A stretch of 64,000 nt of DNA from Paraburkholderia polaris (GCF_012927345.1 NZ_JABBGJ010000017.1:1-64000), one strand, 5' to 3'; positions 15,649 to 24,420 are shown, counted from the first letter of the stretch. Numbers and translations: made by a program. The notes: generated from the sequence alone by a model not told the origin.

Positions 15649-18452
15649 ACGCAATCGTAGATGAGCAGCAACGCGTCGAAGCGGCGCTTGCGACAATTCC
15701 TCCAGACGTAGAGCGCGAACAGTGGTGGCGTGTCGCTGCGGCCCTTAAGGATGAGATGGGCGACGCGGGGTTCGACCTATTCGACGCGTGGAGTCGGGGT
15801 GCTGAGGCGTATGTCGTAACGGACGTAAAAGATACGTGGCGCTCCGTGCAACCGGGCCGCGGTATTGGGATCGGCACCTTGTTTGATATCGCGAAGAAGC
15901 ACGGCTTCGACACTCGGTCGCATCCATCCGTGCCGATCGATTCCGCCGAGTTCGAGCGGCGACGCACGGAGCGTCAGGCCCGAGCCAGGCATGCCGAGGA
16001 GAAGCGCGCGAGGGAACGGGCGCACGCGGTAACGCTTGCACTCGCCGTCTGGAGCAGGGCCAAGCCGGCAGAGGATGACCACGCTTACCTGTTCCGCAAG
16101 GGGCTGGCCGCTCCGCAGACACTGCGCGAGATTAGCGCCGACAAGCTGGCCGGCCTGATCGGCTATAAACCGTCGTCATCGAACGAGGTGCTGACGGGGC
16201 GCATCCTCGTCGCTCGTGTGCACGTTGGTTCGATTGTCACGACCCTTGAATTTATCGATGAGGCCGGACGCAAATCGGCACTGTCTGGTGGTGCCAAGGC
16301 TGGCGGGCACTGGGCGGTAACAAAGATAGGACCCGGTATCGATCGCATCCTCATCGGCGAAGGCGTAGCAACCGTGCTTTCCGCTCACGTTGCGACCGGC
16401 TGTGCGGCCGTTGCGGCACTGTCAGCAGGCAATCTAAGAAAGGTAGCTGAAGCAATGCGACAGGATTATCCGGCGGCGGAGATCGCCGTGCTGGGCGATA
16501 TTGGAAACGGTCAGGAACAAGCGTTCGAAGCCGCGCAGGCTGTCGGCGGTGCCCTCGCTCTGCCCGATTTCGGATCTGACCGGCAGGAAGATCAAACGGA
16601 CTTCAACGACCTGCATGTCGCGCTTGGTGCCGATGCGGTGAAGCGTTGCATCGACGTGGCTGTCGCGTCAACCGACGAACCGGAGTCCACGGTGGTCGAT
16701 TCGCAGGCCGATGCTCAATCCGCCGACCGATTAATCGATGACCTGAGCTTTCCGGGACTGGATGAACGCCCATGCTGGCGTGTGTATGAAGGGTGGCACA
16801 GGGTAGGCGGGAGCAAGGTCAAGCCGGGAGTTTACTGGCATGGAGTGAAGCCGGGGAAGAATGACTCACCGCCCGCGATGATCGACAAGTGGATCTGCAC
16901 GCCGATGACGGTCAAGGCCGTGACGCGCAACCGTGAGGACGCCGAGTATGGACGGCTCCTTGAAATCCTTTCCCCTGCCGGTAAGCGGAAAAAGTGGGCT
17001 ATGCCCATGTCCATGCTCGCGGGGGATGGCAATGAGGCTCGCGGTGTACTGCTGAGCGAGGGGCTGGTGTTCGACCTGCACGACAAGGGCGCGATTCTTC
17101 GCTATATCGCCGGTCAGTTTCCCAAGGAGACAATGCGAGCCGCCAGCGTAACCGGCTGGCACGACGATGCATTCGTTTTGCCGGATGCGGTGATTGGTGC
17201 GGACGATATCTGGTTTCAGGCATCAGGCCGCACGGCACCCTATGCGAGCGCCGGCACGTTTGAGGGCTGGTGCGAACTCGCTGCGCTGGCGACGGGCAAT
17301 CCGTTGCTCATGCTGGCGATGTCGGCGGCACTGGCGGGTCCGCTGCTAGGTTCGCTAAACGTCGACGGCGGCGGCGTGCACCTGTATGGCGATTCATCAA
17401 GTGGCAAGACTACTGCCCTGCTGGCGGCAATCAGCGTATGGGGCGGTCCGGCGTTCAAACGGACGTGGCGCGCCACGGCAAACGGGCTCGAGGGCGCTGG
17501 CTCGCTCCATTCCGACACTCTGCTTGCGTTGGATGAGTTGGGCGAGATCGACCCGAAAAGCCTGTACGAATCAGCATACGCACTTATCAATGGCATGGGC
17601 AAAACGCGAGCTAACCGGCACGGCGAGGCGCGGCAGGCGACACGCTGGCGCGTATTCCTGCTGTCGACCGGCGAGCTTACGATCGGGGCGCGAATGGGCG
17701 CCGGCGGCATCGAAGCCAAAGCCGGTCAGGAGTTACGCATTCTGGACATTCCCGTGAATGGTGCTTACGGCTTATTCGACGATCTACGCGGGCGGCCCGC
17801 TGGGGGTGTGCTGTCGGATGACGTTCGCAACCTTTCCGCGAAGCACTACGGCCATGCAGGGCCTCGATTTGTTGAAGCACTGGTCAGTAACCTGCGCACC
17901 GGCTTCAGACTGACCGACTCGCTTCAACCGCTTGTCGACCGCTTCGGTGCGGCGGAGGGGCAGGAGCGGCGGGCGGCGCGGACCTTCGCTATCTGCGCGC
18001 TGGCAGGCGAACTGTCTGTGCTGTGGGGCGTGACGCCGTGGGTCAGTGGTGAGCCAATTCAGTCCGCGATCCACGCTTTCAATCTCTGGCGCAATCGTCG
18101 CTCGACCAACGGCCACAGCGCGGAGCACGCGGCGATCCTGCGCGCCGTCTCCGACTTCATCGACAGACACGCCGATAGCCGATTTTCCAGTATCGAGGGC
18201 AGCGCGGACCTTGTTCGCGACCGAGCGGGGTACTGGAAGCAGGACGGCGGCGGCAGGCTGTACCTGTTCACGTCCGGCGGCCTGCGGGAAGCGACGAAGG
18301 GTTACGACATGTCTCGCGTGACGGCAGCGCTTGCGAAGGCTGATGCGCTTGACAGCGAATCCGGGCGGCATACGAAAAGCACGCGTACCCCAGACGGTCG
18401 AAAGACGAAGCTGTATCACGTCAACCCGGAAAAGCTGACAGAGGGCGAATGA
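15645..18452 (+). CDS. P4 alpha-like primase-helicase (PriCT-2, Toprim-like, DUF927)
   Basis: 935 residues. Residues 1-90 match the primase C-terminal-2 type domain (EREQWWRVAAALKDEMGDAG; GRGIGIGTLFDIAKKHGFD). A Toprim-like region follows with IGEGVATVLSA near 237. The C-terminal half is a DUF927-type ATPase with Walker A YGDSSSGKTTALL near 580 and Walker B LLALDELGEID near 625. It should prime and unwind DNA at the satellite origin, as P4 alpha does. The ATG at 15645 is preferred because it follows GGGGGG and overlaps the preceding stop; an upstream start at 15633 adds four residues. Confidence 0.9.
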   Translation: MNAIVDEQQRVEAALATIPPDVEREQWWRVAAALKDEMGDAGFDLFDAWSRGAEAYVVTDVKDTWRSVQPGRGIGIGTLFDIAKKHGFDTRSHPSVPIDSAEFERRRTERQARARHAEEKRARERAHAVTLALAVWSRAKPAEDDHAYLFRKGLAAPQTLREISADKLAGLIGYKPSSSNEVLTGRILVARVHVGSIVTTLEFIDEAGRKSALSGGAKAGGHWAVTKIGPGIDRILIGEGVATVLSAHVATGCAAVAALSAGNLRKVAEAMRQDYPAAEIAVLGDIGNGQEQAFEAAQAVGGALALPDFGSDRQEDQTDFNDLHVALGADAVKRCIDVAVASTDEPESTVVDSQADAQSADRLIDDLSFPGLDERPCWRVYEGWHRVGGSKVKPGVYWHGVKPGKNDSPPAMIDKWICTPMTVKAVTRNREDAEYGRLLEILSPAGKRKKWAMPMSMLAGDGNEARGVLLSEGLVFDLHDKGAILRYIAGQFPKETMRAASVTGWHDDAFVLPDAVIGADDIWFQASGRTAPYASAGTFEGWCELAALATGNPLLMLAMSAALAGPLLGSLNVDGGGVHLYGDSSSGKTTALLAAISVWGGPAFKRTWRATANGLEGAGSLHSDTLLALDELGEIDPKSLYESAYALINGMGKTRANRHGEARQATRWRVFLLSTGELTIGARMGAGGIEAKAGQELRILDIPVNGAYGLFDDLRGRPAGGVLSDDVRNLSAKHYGHAGPRFVEALVSNLRTGFRLTDSLQPLVDRFGAAEGQERRAARTFAICALAGELSVLWGVTPWVSGEPIQSAIHAFNLWRNRRSTNGHSAEHAAILRAVSDFIDRHADSRFSSIEGSADLVRDRAGYWKQDGGGRLYLFTSGGLREATKGYDMSRVTAALAKADALDSESGRHTKSTRTPDGRKTKLYHVNPEKLTEGE

Positions 18453-18721
18453 TGCAAGTGCTATCGCAATTTCGATCGGGGACAACGGGGACAACGGGGG
18501 CGGCCTTATGTGGCAAGCCTTGCAGGCGTCCCCACTTCACGAGATCTACCGGGGACACCGGGGACGAGTTGTACTCCGGATGGACGCCGGATACACGTTT
18601 GTCCCCGCCGCCCCCACTAGCCCAACAGCAATGGGGACACGGCAAATCCTTGTGCAGCAAGGCTGTCCCCACCGTCCCCGCTGTCCCCACTCAAAACGCT
18701 GGAGGCAAATATGCTTTCTAA
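18449..18721 (+). CDS. Short ORF spanning the GGGGACA repeat cluster
   Basis: 90 residues, MMQVLSQFRSGTTGTTGAAL..., with repeated Thr-Gly and Thr-Val-Pro units that simply mirror the DNA repeats. The ATG overlaps the primase stop and follows GAGGGCGA. Similar repetitive ORFs follow DUF927 genes in other Burkholderia and Pseudomonas phage elements. The coding value is doubtful; the DNA repeats may be the real function. Confidence 0.3.
   Translation: MMQVLSQFRSGTTGTTGAALCGKPCRRPHFTRSTGDTGDELYSGWTPDTRLSPPPPLAQQQWGHGKSLCSKAVPTVPAVPTQNAGGKYAF
18478..18688. repeat. GGGGACA / TGTCCCC repeat cluster, candidate replication origin
   Basis: About eleven copies of GGGGAC(A) or its complement in 210 bases: direct at 18478, 18487, 18551, 18560 and 18633; inverted at 18528, 18601, 18664, 18674 and 18682. 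They occur directly after the primase-helicase gene. P4 alpha recognises short iterated motifs at its ori and crr, so this is a natural candidate for the binding region of this protein. Confidence 0.6.
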
Positions 18722-19154
18722 GAAGATCGATGCGGCACAGGTTCAGGACGGCCGTGATCAGCCAGAGATCGAATGGCCAGCTTGCCTAGATTTCGCCGTC
18801 AGTTACGGTATGGGGCGACACATCGACTCCGATGATGCGCTTTCCGAGCGCTTCTCGTGGACGGTAGAGCCACGCTACCGAGGTTTGTTCTGGCCGTGGC
18901 GCGAAAGCATGACTGTGCTGGACGCCCGCTATATGCGCGTGGACTTGATCGGCATGATCGAGGAACTAGCGGGACTTGAGTGCTGGCCGAGCTCACTGCT
19001 GGACGAGGTGCTGGCTACTGCTGTGCGCGCTCCATTGTCGGCGTTGTTGCCCGACTTGTACCACTTCAACGAACGACTGTCGGCGGCGCGCGCTGAGGCT
19101 GCGACGCGAACCGCACTGGACCAGTCGCAGTGGGGGCATACCGATGACCATTGA
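18711..19154 (+). CDS. Hypothetical phage-element protein
   Basis: 147 residues from an ATG after GGAGGCAAAT. Contains ACLDFAVSYGMGRHIDSDDA and RYRGLFWPWRESMTVLDARYMRVDL; rich in Trp/Leu, soluble. I do not recognise the family. It overlaps the next gene by 11 bases and so is part of the primase transcription unit. Confidence 0.55.
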   Translation: MLSKKIDAAQVQDGRDQPEIEWPACLDFAVSYGMGRHIDSDDALSERFSWTVEPRYRGLFWPWRESMTVLDARYMRVDLIGMIEELAGLECWPSSLLDEVLATAVRAPLSALLPDLYHFNERLSAARAEAATRTALDQSQWGHTDDH

Positions 19155-20136
19155 TATGGATGCGCTTCGCAAATCCGGGCTTTGCTTGGCGATCGCAGCG
19201 ACCGGCACGGCAGTTTGTATCTCGGTGCTCGCCGGATGGCAGCGTGGCGGCTGGCTGTCGGAGCGCCTGCTGTGGGTCGCGATCGGCGCGGTGCTGGTCG
19301 TAAGTGCTCATCTGCTGCCAGCACTCTGCAAAGCCTCGCCCGTTGCGGTTCGCTGGGTTGGGGGAATCCTATGGGCTGCATGCATGGTTGCGACTTGCTA
19401 CGGTCACGCCACATTCTTCCTGATGGCTCAGCAGCACGCCGGGGAGGTTCGGGCCGCGGTAGTCGCGGTGCCCGCCAGCATCGTCACGACCGGTCGCGGC
19501 TTGACGGAGATTGCCGATGAGCGTGCTGCGACGGTCGCTGAGCTTGCGACCTTTACGGCGCAGCGGTGCATCGGCGGGTGCGCGACGGCGCGGGTGAAGC
19601 GGGCGACGCTCACGGCACAGCTCGACGCGCTTGACGTAGAAGCGACTGAAACGAAACGACGGGAAGCGGCCGAAGACCGGCTGACAGTTCAGCAGGATCA
19701 TGCCGTGACGCTGCGTGACGCGATGCGCGCCGATCCAGTCACAACTAGGGTAGCGGCGTTCGTCGGCATCCCGGAGTCGCGGGTTGACCTGGTGTCAGGG
19801 TTGGCGTTTGCCGGCGTGCTCGAGGGCGTCGCCTGTTTGCTCTGGTTCGTGGCCTTTCAGGCCCGTGACTCAGGGGCGGCCGGCGCAGTCACGTCCGCTC
19901 AGACCGCGCCAGTCACGGCGAGTAACGAGGCAGTCACGACCCGTCACGCGCCGGTCGACGAGCTTGTGACGCTTCAGTCGGAAGATCCAGAAAGCGAGGT
20001 GACGCGACTGGCGAGCGAGATCGCAGCCGGACGTGTGCGCGCGACCGTGGCGGATATTCGGCGGTATCTCGGTTGCTCACAGGCGAAAGCGGCGGCACTG
20101 CGCCGGCAATTCAGTGAATCGGCAGTGAACCAATGA
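19144..20136 (+). CDS. Membrane protein with coiled coil and C-terminal HTH
   Basis: 330 residues. About four membrane segments: near 10-30, 40-60 and 70-95, with a fourth near 210-235 (VSGLAFAGVLEGVACLLWFVAF). Between the third and fourth lies a periplasmic or cytoplasmic coiled coil (about 110-190) with CIGGCATARV. A Thr/Val/Ala linker follows, then a C-terminal helix-turn-helix (VRATVADIRRYLGCSQAKAAALRRQF). A membrane protein tethering a DNA-binding domain suggests attachment of element DNA to the membrane, an inference. The linker-coding DNA carries repeated CAGTCACG. Start ATG at 19144; the stop overlaps the next tiny ORF. Confidence 0.7.
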   Translation: MTIDMDALRKSGLCLAIAATGTAVCISVLAGWQRGGWLSERLLWVAIGAVLVVSAHLLPALCKASPVAVRWVGGILWAACMVATCYGHATFFLMAQQHAGEVRAAVVAVPASIVTTGRGLTEIADERAATVAELATFTAQRCIGGCATARVKRATLTAQLDALDVEATETKRREAAEDRLTVQQDHAVTLRDAMRADPVTTRVAAFVGIPESRVDLVSGLAFAGVLEGVACLLWFVAFQARDSGAAGAVTSAQTAPVTASNEAVTTRHAPVDELVTLQSEDPESEVTRLASEIAAGRVRATVADIRRYLGCSQAKAAALRRQFSESAVNQ

Positions 20137-20234
20137 CCGAAGGTAACGAGGAGAAGAATGATTGGCGGACTGCAAACGGCAAGCTGTACGGCACGGCGAC
20201 GAGCAAGACCGGCGCGAGCAACAGCGCGAGGTGA
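20133..20234 (+). CDS. Tiny ORF, 33 residues
   Basis: MTEGNEEKNDWRTANGKLYG and a Ser/Thr/Ala tail. It starts at an ATGA overlap with the preceding stop, the coupling seen for all genes in this unit, which is the main support. Charged and probably disordered. No homolog known to me. Confidence 0.35.
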   Translation: MTEGNEEKNDWRTANGKLYGTATSKTGASNSAR

Positions 20235-20312
20235 CGGCTTTGCTTCGGGCCTGCATGACTGGCTGAAACGTATTTGAAAGTACAATTCGACTACGCGCAC
20301 ACTGGCCAAGGG

Positions 20313-20783
20313 CTATGTCACAAGTTCGTAGCCGTCAATCGACAGGATGAAGCGCGAAATGTCTTCTCGCTCAAGGTAATAGGCCGGAAGGCGCGTAACA
20401 CTATTGAGATGCGCGTACGCCAGTCGGTGATTGCCGTCGATAACCACGTACGTTCCGTGCCACGATCCATCATCTCGAACCTCTGTCATGCCACTCGAGT
20501 CGGGGCCAACATCGGCCACGATTATTGGGCGCTTTAGTGCGCCACTCTGGGCGACAGTTTCGACATGGCTCCGGCTAAGGGTAACGCGGTCCCGTCCCGA
20601 GGTTGGCGTTGACTCATCGTCGAATCGTAGCATCTCAGTTAAATACCAATCCATTAAACCTTTCCCGATGTAGGTCAGGCGCGGGATTAGCAACCGTTGT
20701 TCGATTTCAGACAGAATGGCTGATATGTCGTACACGGTCGACTTCCATTCGAACGTCTCTGACTTCGACTCTTTGCTACCCAT
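20313..20783 (-). CDS. ParB/sulfiredoxin-like domain protein
   Basis: 156 residues from the ATG at 20783, preceded by GGTGA. The core ALKRPIIVADVG ... TYVVIDGNHRLAYAHL is the ParB/Srx-type motif, where D/GNHR(L) forms the nucleotide site in ParB CTPases, Srx and related nucleases. There is no HTH or centromere-binding domain and no ParA partner, so a partition role is unlikely; enzymatic or regulatory use of the fold is more likely. It is transcribed against the primase unit and starts the cargo region. Confidence 0.65.
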   Translation of the reverse strand: MGSKESKSETFEWKSTVYDISAILSEIEQRLLIPRLTYIGKGLMDWYLTEMLRFDDESTPTSGRDRVTLSRSHVETVAQSGALKRPIIVADVGPDSSGMTEVRDDGSWHGTYVVIDGNHRLAYAHLNSVTRLPAYYLEREDISRFILSIDGYELVT

Positions 20784-20883
20784 GGCGTCACCTAATGAGG
20801 TCAATTGGCCGCAGTGTAAGAGCGAGTGTCAGGAATAGCCACCCCGCCATTTCAGACGTTAGAGAAGAGTCATGTAGCTGCCT

Positions 20884-21105
20884 GTGACGCTCCGACTTCG
20901 CAGCGCCGACGCGATGACCGGAGAAATTGAGATTCAGCGCCAGGTGCCGCTCGATACGTGGCTGCACGAGAACGCAGGCGCGCGGACTATCTGGCGCTTC
21001 GGCAGTCCGCGTCTGATTGACCCCGCCGACACGGGCAAATGGTTACGGCGGCACGAAGCGAGACTGACCGTGCGGGGCGCGGTGATGCGCTTGGGCGCTG
21101 CGTGA
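20884..21105 (+). CDS. Small hypothetical protein
   Basis: 73 residues from a GTG, or 63 from the ATG at 20914. Sequence EIEIQRQVPLDTWLHENAGARTIWRFGSPRL; mixed alpha/beta and basic. GC-rich third positions support coding, but no family is recognised and no strong ribosome site is seen. Confidence 0.4.
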   Translation: MTLRLRSADAMTGEIEIQRQVPLDTWLHENAGARTIWRFGSPRLIDPADTGKWLRRHEARLTVRGAVMRLGAA

Positions 21106-21341
21106 CGGATTTCGGAGCCGACGCTCCGCCCGGCGCTGTTCGAGATACTCGGCGAGGAGCGTGAGCGCGCGAGCAAGACAAGGCCGTGACGGGATTTACC
21201 TTGACCCAGCCTTGACGGATTCCGATCGCTCATTTCCCTGAAATCCTTGCTAGGCGGTTCTTTCAGGGAAACCGGCGCACATTGCGGTCAAAGTAAACCG
21301 GCCTGACGCTGGACCCAGATTGCGCGGGCGGCGCGCTGGTT

Positions 21342-22307
21342 TCAGATAGCCGTGTCTTCCTTGCATCCTCCGACGGCGGTAGTATCTTGTTCCGTCGTCA
21401 TGCCGGGAAAAATCTCCATGTAGGTAGTGGCAGCGCGCATCCTCGCCATATCAGGCCCGGAAACGCGCCAGGTAATAACGGCGGGTACACCGCGCGGCCC
21501 CGATACCTGATATTGCGGACCTGAGTCGCCCTGGCATACTCGCTGCACGGTGACCCCTGCGCTTTCGAGCGCTTGCCGAATATCGCCAGTGCATACGCTC
21601 GAATCAATGGACGTGCAATCGTTTGTGCCGATGCCGATCTGGGTCAAGCCATCACCTTTGGGAGCGATATGAATATCGCCAATTGCGCCGTTCTCGAACA
21701 CTAGGATGCCGTCACGGCTTGGTATATCGCTCTGCTTGGTCCATTTCACTGGCAGACCACCGCTGTTTGTCCACGCCGCCTGCGTGCCTGCGGTTGATAG
21801 CAAGGCAGCGGCCAGTTTTCCGATGCTCACCACAGGCGTACCGCACTCATATCTGTTGCGCGATGGATTGCATATCATGCTGTCACTGCCATGCGCTGTC
21901 ACGGCCGCAGCGACCCGCTGTTCGACAGTCGCCGGGTTAGCCTGCCGCTCAGTTGCGGACGAGTTCACGGAAGCTGCTCGACTGGGACCATAACTTCCGT
22001 CATAGCCGCCGTCCGGCTTCTCCCATGCGCTGAATCGATAGTTCTTGTCGACGTGGCCGTCGTCCCAAGAAACGGAAATCGTGCAGTCGATTCGGTAGCG
22101 GCCATTACCGATTTGACGTGCATGGGAATTGCCGGTCGGAACGATTCCCATGATTTTCGGGCCGTCCGAAGCGATGTGGAGCAACTGCGGTATAGCCGAC
22201 AACTCCATGGAATTTGCCATTGGCGCTCGGCAGTTCTCTGGCATCCCTTGGGCGAACGACAGCGTTGGCACCGCCAGCAGTGCAGCAATCCACAAACGAT
22301 TCATCAT
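21342..22307 (-). CDS. Exported hypothetical protein
   Basis: 321 residues. A clear Sec signal peptide (MMNRLWIAALLAVPTLSFAQ, cleavage after FA or AQ) leads to a periplasmic or secreted protein. It has about eight cysteines, several paired by spacing (CRAP, DCTISVSWDDGHVDK, MICNPSRNRYECG, NDCTSIDSSVCTG), consistent with disulfides. The first 100 residues resemble a small beta domain; the rest is unassigned. Strong GAGGGG before the ATG. Cargo of the element; the role is unknown. Confidence 0.75.
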   Translation of the reverse strand: MMNRLWIAALLAVPTLSFAQGMPENCRAPMANSMELSAIPQLLHIASDGPKIMGIVPTGNSHARQIGNGRYRIDCTISVSWDDGHVDKNYRFSAWEKPDGGYDGSYGPSRAASVNSSATERQANPATVEQRVAAAVTAHGSDSMICNPSRNRYECGTPVVSIGKLAAALLSTAGTQAAWTNSGGLPVKWTKQSDIPSRDGILVFENGAIGDIHIAPKGDGLTQIGIGTNDCTSIDSSVCTGDIRQALESAGVTVQRVCQGDSGPQYQVSGPRGVPAVITWRVSGPDMARMRAATTYMEIFPGMTTEQDTTAVGGCKEDTAI

Positions 22308-23099
22308 GGTCCCCTCTTGGTCTGTGTTCGTTCTCTAGATTCTATCGAAGACGACTTCGAGATTAGAAAACGCCGAATTTTGCCGCAAATTAGTTCGCAC
22401 TTTTCCGCGCGGTTTCGAAACGGTCGGATTGGCGGGAAGGCATGGGCGGCAAAGGGGAAAGGGCCGGCGCGGCCGGAAGTTTCGGAACGATTTCCGCGCA
22501 GATAAGTACGCAGATAGATCCGAACGCCGAGCGCAACATTACGGCATAGCTTGCGAATTGCATACATTGAGGCGCGGTATGCACGGCCGAGGTACGCAGC
22601 GCGGTACGCACGGAAAGTTGCAGGCTGACGGACAAAAAAGCAGGTTCGCACCGCAGAGGTTCGCAGCAAGGTTCGCAGCGAAACCGATGGTTACCATCGC
22701 GCGGTTACCAAGCGGTTACCAAGCGGTTACCACGGTTTCGAGCGTTTTCGAAACAACTCCATATACGGTATCGGCAGCGTGTGCGCCGAGTTTCTTTAGT
22801 CCCTAAAGGGCTGCGTGGATAGTCGCGAAACAAACCTCATGAATACAGTGGTTTGAAACAACCCCATGGACGACGGACATGGCTCGTCGAAGCACCCCAA
22901 AACCGTCGTCTACCTTGACAGCGCCTTTGCGGATCGGGGGGGCGCCGGAACCCCTTGCTGACGGAGGCCTCCAGAGAATTGGCGCCGCTCGGCATAAATG
23001 TCGTCGGATAACGCGAAGCCACAATACGATAATCCACGGGCTGCGGTAGATTTGTCGTACCTAGCAAAAAATAAGCGGTCAAATGGGGAGGGGGAACAA
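22308..23099. other. Long non-coding interval with short tandem repeats
   Basis: A divergent gap between two exported-protein genes. It contains three families of short repeats (22571-22733) and a G-run/hairpin-rich stretch at 22930-23050. Frames through the repeats are Arg-rich and not credible genes. Promoters for both flanking genes should lie here but none is clear. Confidence 0.6.
22571..22733. repeat. Three adjacent families of 11-15 bp direct repeats
   Basis: GCGCGGTAYGCACGG twice (from about 22572 and at 22599-22613), AGGTTCGCASC three times (22642, 22657, 22669), and GCGGTTACCAA/C three times in exact 11-bp tandem (22701, 22712, 22723) with a related TGGTTACCA at 22688. An 11-bp period puts the GGTTACC sites on one helix face, as for protein-binding iterons. 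Confidence 0.75.
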
Positions 23100-24044
23100 A
23101 TGATAAAGATAACGGCGACACTTGGCTGCCTCAGCGTAGCAGTGTTGATTTTGTCTGGATGTGGAAAGGATTCGGGGAATCAGCCATCAGTTGCCAGCCA
23201 GCCGGCTTCTGCGCCCCCAGTTGCCGCGACGCCCGTACCGGCGCCCGCTCCTACGCCAGCGCTTGAACCGGCCGAGCCGCAGCCACCGAGCCATAGCTAC
23301 GCCATGGTCGATAGCGGCACCTACGGGTATGAGCCTGCCCTAAGCGAGGAGGACGTTCGTAACGGGACGGCTACGAAGCCGCTCATCATGATGCGCTATG
23401 AGGGCAACAGGAATGGGACGTTTGTAATCCTCATATTGGGCACCGACTTAAATAATCCCGGTTTTGTCAATCGTGTCAGTTGTCACGCACCTTGCGAATT
23501 TGCGAAATCGGAAACTCTATCGGGTGACGTCATATTGAAGACGGAGACGCTACGGATTACTCCCGACTCAATCGTGGGAGCGATGTTCCAAGATGCTGTA
23601 TCTGGACAACTCATTCCTTTTGGCCAGGGACAAGATGGCGGACATATCGCGATGCCGCCCCAACAGGTGGCTACACAACAACCGGCTGAACCGCAGATAG
23701 TGGTTGCTCAGCCAACCTCCTCCAGACCAATCTCCGAAGGGACAACGGATATGTGGCTAGGCCCGCTGGACATGAACCTCCGATCATGTCTTGGCACAAC
23801 CTGTTCAGCATTGATAGTAATTCCAAAGCACGCTAAGGTCAGCGTCGAAACGGCATCAATCCGCAATGTTACGGAAGCATCAGGTGCGCAGACGCCATGG
23901 GCTCGAGTCACATACTCAGGTCCGTATTGCGACCCGGCGACGCTGGATCAGAAGGTCGGATGCGTCACACTTCATGAACCAGGTAATCCCATTACTGGCT
24001 GGATGAATTACCAACGTCTGTCCGCGACGCCGACCGGGCAGTAG
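23100..24044 (+). CDS. Lipoprotein with C-terminal SH3-like domain
   Basis: 314 residues. Lipoprotein signal with lipobox LILSGC (Cys near 21). A proline/alanine-rich spacer follows (about 35-65), then a middle domain with VSCHAPCEFAKSETL, a second Gln/Pro linker, and a C-terminal SH3b-like domain (DMNLRSCLGTTCSALIVIPKHAKVSVE ... GWMNYQRL, shown in part). SH3b domains bind cell-wall peptides, so it may sit in the periplasm at the outer membrane. The ATG at 23100 follows GGGGAGGGGGAAC. Exported cargo of a satellite can act in superinfection exclusion or envelope change; neither is shown here. Confidence 0.75.
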   Translation: MIKITATLGCLSVAVLILSGCGKDSGNQPSVASQPASAPPVAATPVPAPAPTPALEPAEPQPPSHSYAMVDSGTYGYEPALSEEDVRNGTATKPLIMMRYEGNRNGTFVILILGTDLNNPGFVNRVSCHAPCEFAKSETLSGDVILKTETLRITPDSIVGAMFQDAVSGQLIPFGQGQDGGHIAMPPQQVATQQPAEPQIVVAQPTSSRPISEGTTDMWLGPLDMNLRSCLGTTCSALIVIPKHAKVSVETASIRNVTEASGAQTPWARVTYSGPYCDPATLDQKVGCVTLHEPGNPITGWMNYQRLSATPTGQ

Positions 24045-24129
24045 GGCAATGACTATTTGCTGACTCGCCCGCTGCCTAATTGAGAATCCGGCGGCGGCCC
24101 TCCACACCAGCATGATGTAATTCTTCGCG

Positions 24130-24310
24130 CCGGCGATCACATCGCCGGTGGGGTATCTGGGTCACATCCTCGCCCAAATCGTGGGCCATCCAATCAGCCG
24201 GGTTGATGAGTTGTTGCCGTGGCGTGTCGCCGCGTCGCTGCGCTCGGCGCCAATCTGACGCAGCCACCCTCCGAACGTTGCTGTCGACCACGGTCGCGAT
24301 GCAGCGCTTA
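24130..24310 (+). pseudogene. IS66-family transposase remnant (C-terminal end)
   Basis: In one frame the DNA reads VGYLGHILAQIVGHPISRVDELLPWRVAAS before a stop at 24254, given here in pieces: GYLGHILAQI and ISRVDELLPWRVAA. The latter is the typical C-terminal end of IS66 TnpC. It has no start and no upstream catalytic part. Just beyond, GCAGCGCTTAC at 24301-24311 resembles the IS66 terminal repeat (GTAAGCGC on the other strand). It marks past IS activity at the edge of the right-hand module. Confidence 0.5.
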
Positions 24311-24354
24311 CCTATGTCCGATAACGTTCGATTTCGTACATGTTTCTCAAGTAG

Positions 24355-24420
24355 TGTACGAAAAATAGCCTTGACATTAAAAGTACATCCTATATGATTC
24401 GTACATCGTCAACGTACATC
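24355..24420 (+). promoter_or_regulatory. Promoter and GTAC operator array of the serine recombinase
   Basis: A sigma-70-like promoter TTGACA (24371) - 16 bp - TATGAT (24393) is overlapped by repeated sites: TGTACGAAAAATAGC (24355-24369), GTACATC (24383), TTCGTACATC (24398) and CGTACATC (24413). Nearly the same arrangement lies ahead of the AlpA-like gene at 31063. Sites over the -35/-10 region fit repression. Confidence 0.75.

Noticed and set aside
22688..22733. CRISPR array
   Set aside because: The repeats are 11 bp in direct tandem without spacers, and no cas genes are present. The same applies to the GGGGACA cluster.
22304..22806. Frames through the 22.5-kb repeat array on both strands
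   Set aside because: Arg-rich products that only mirror the DNA repeats; no ribosome sites.
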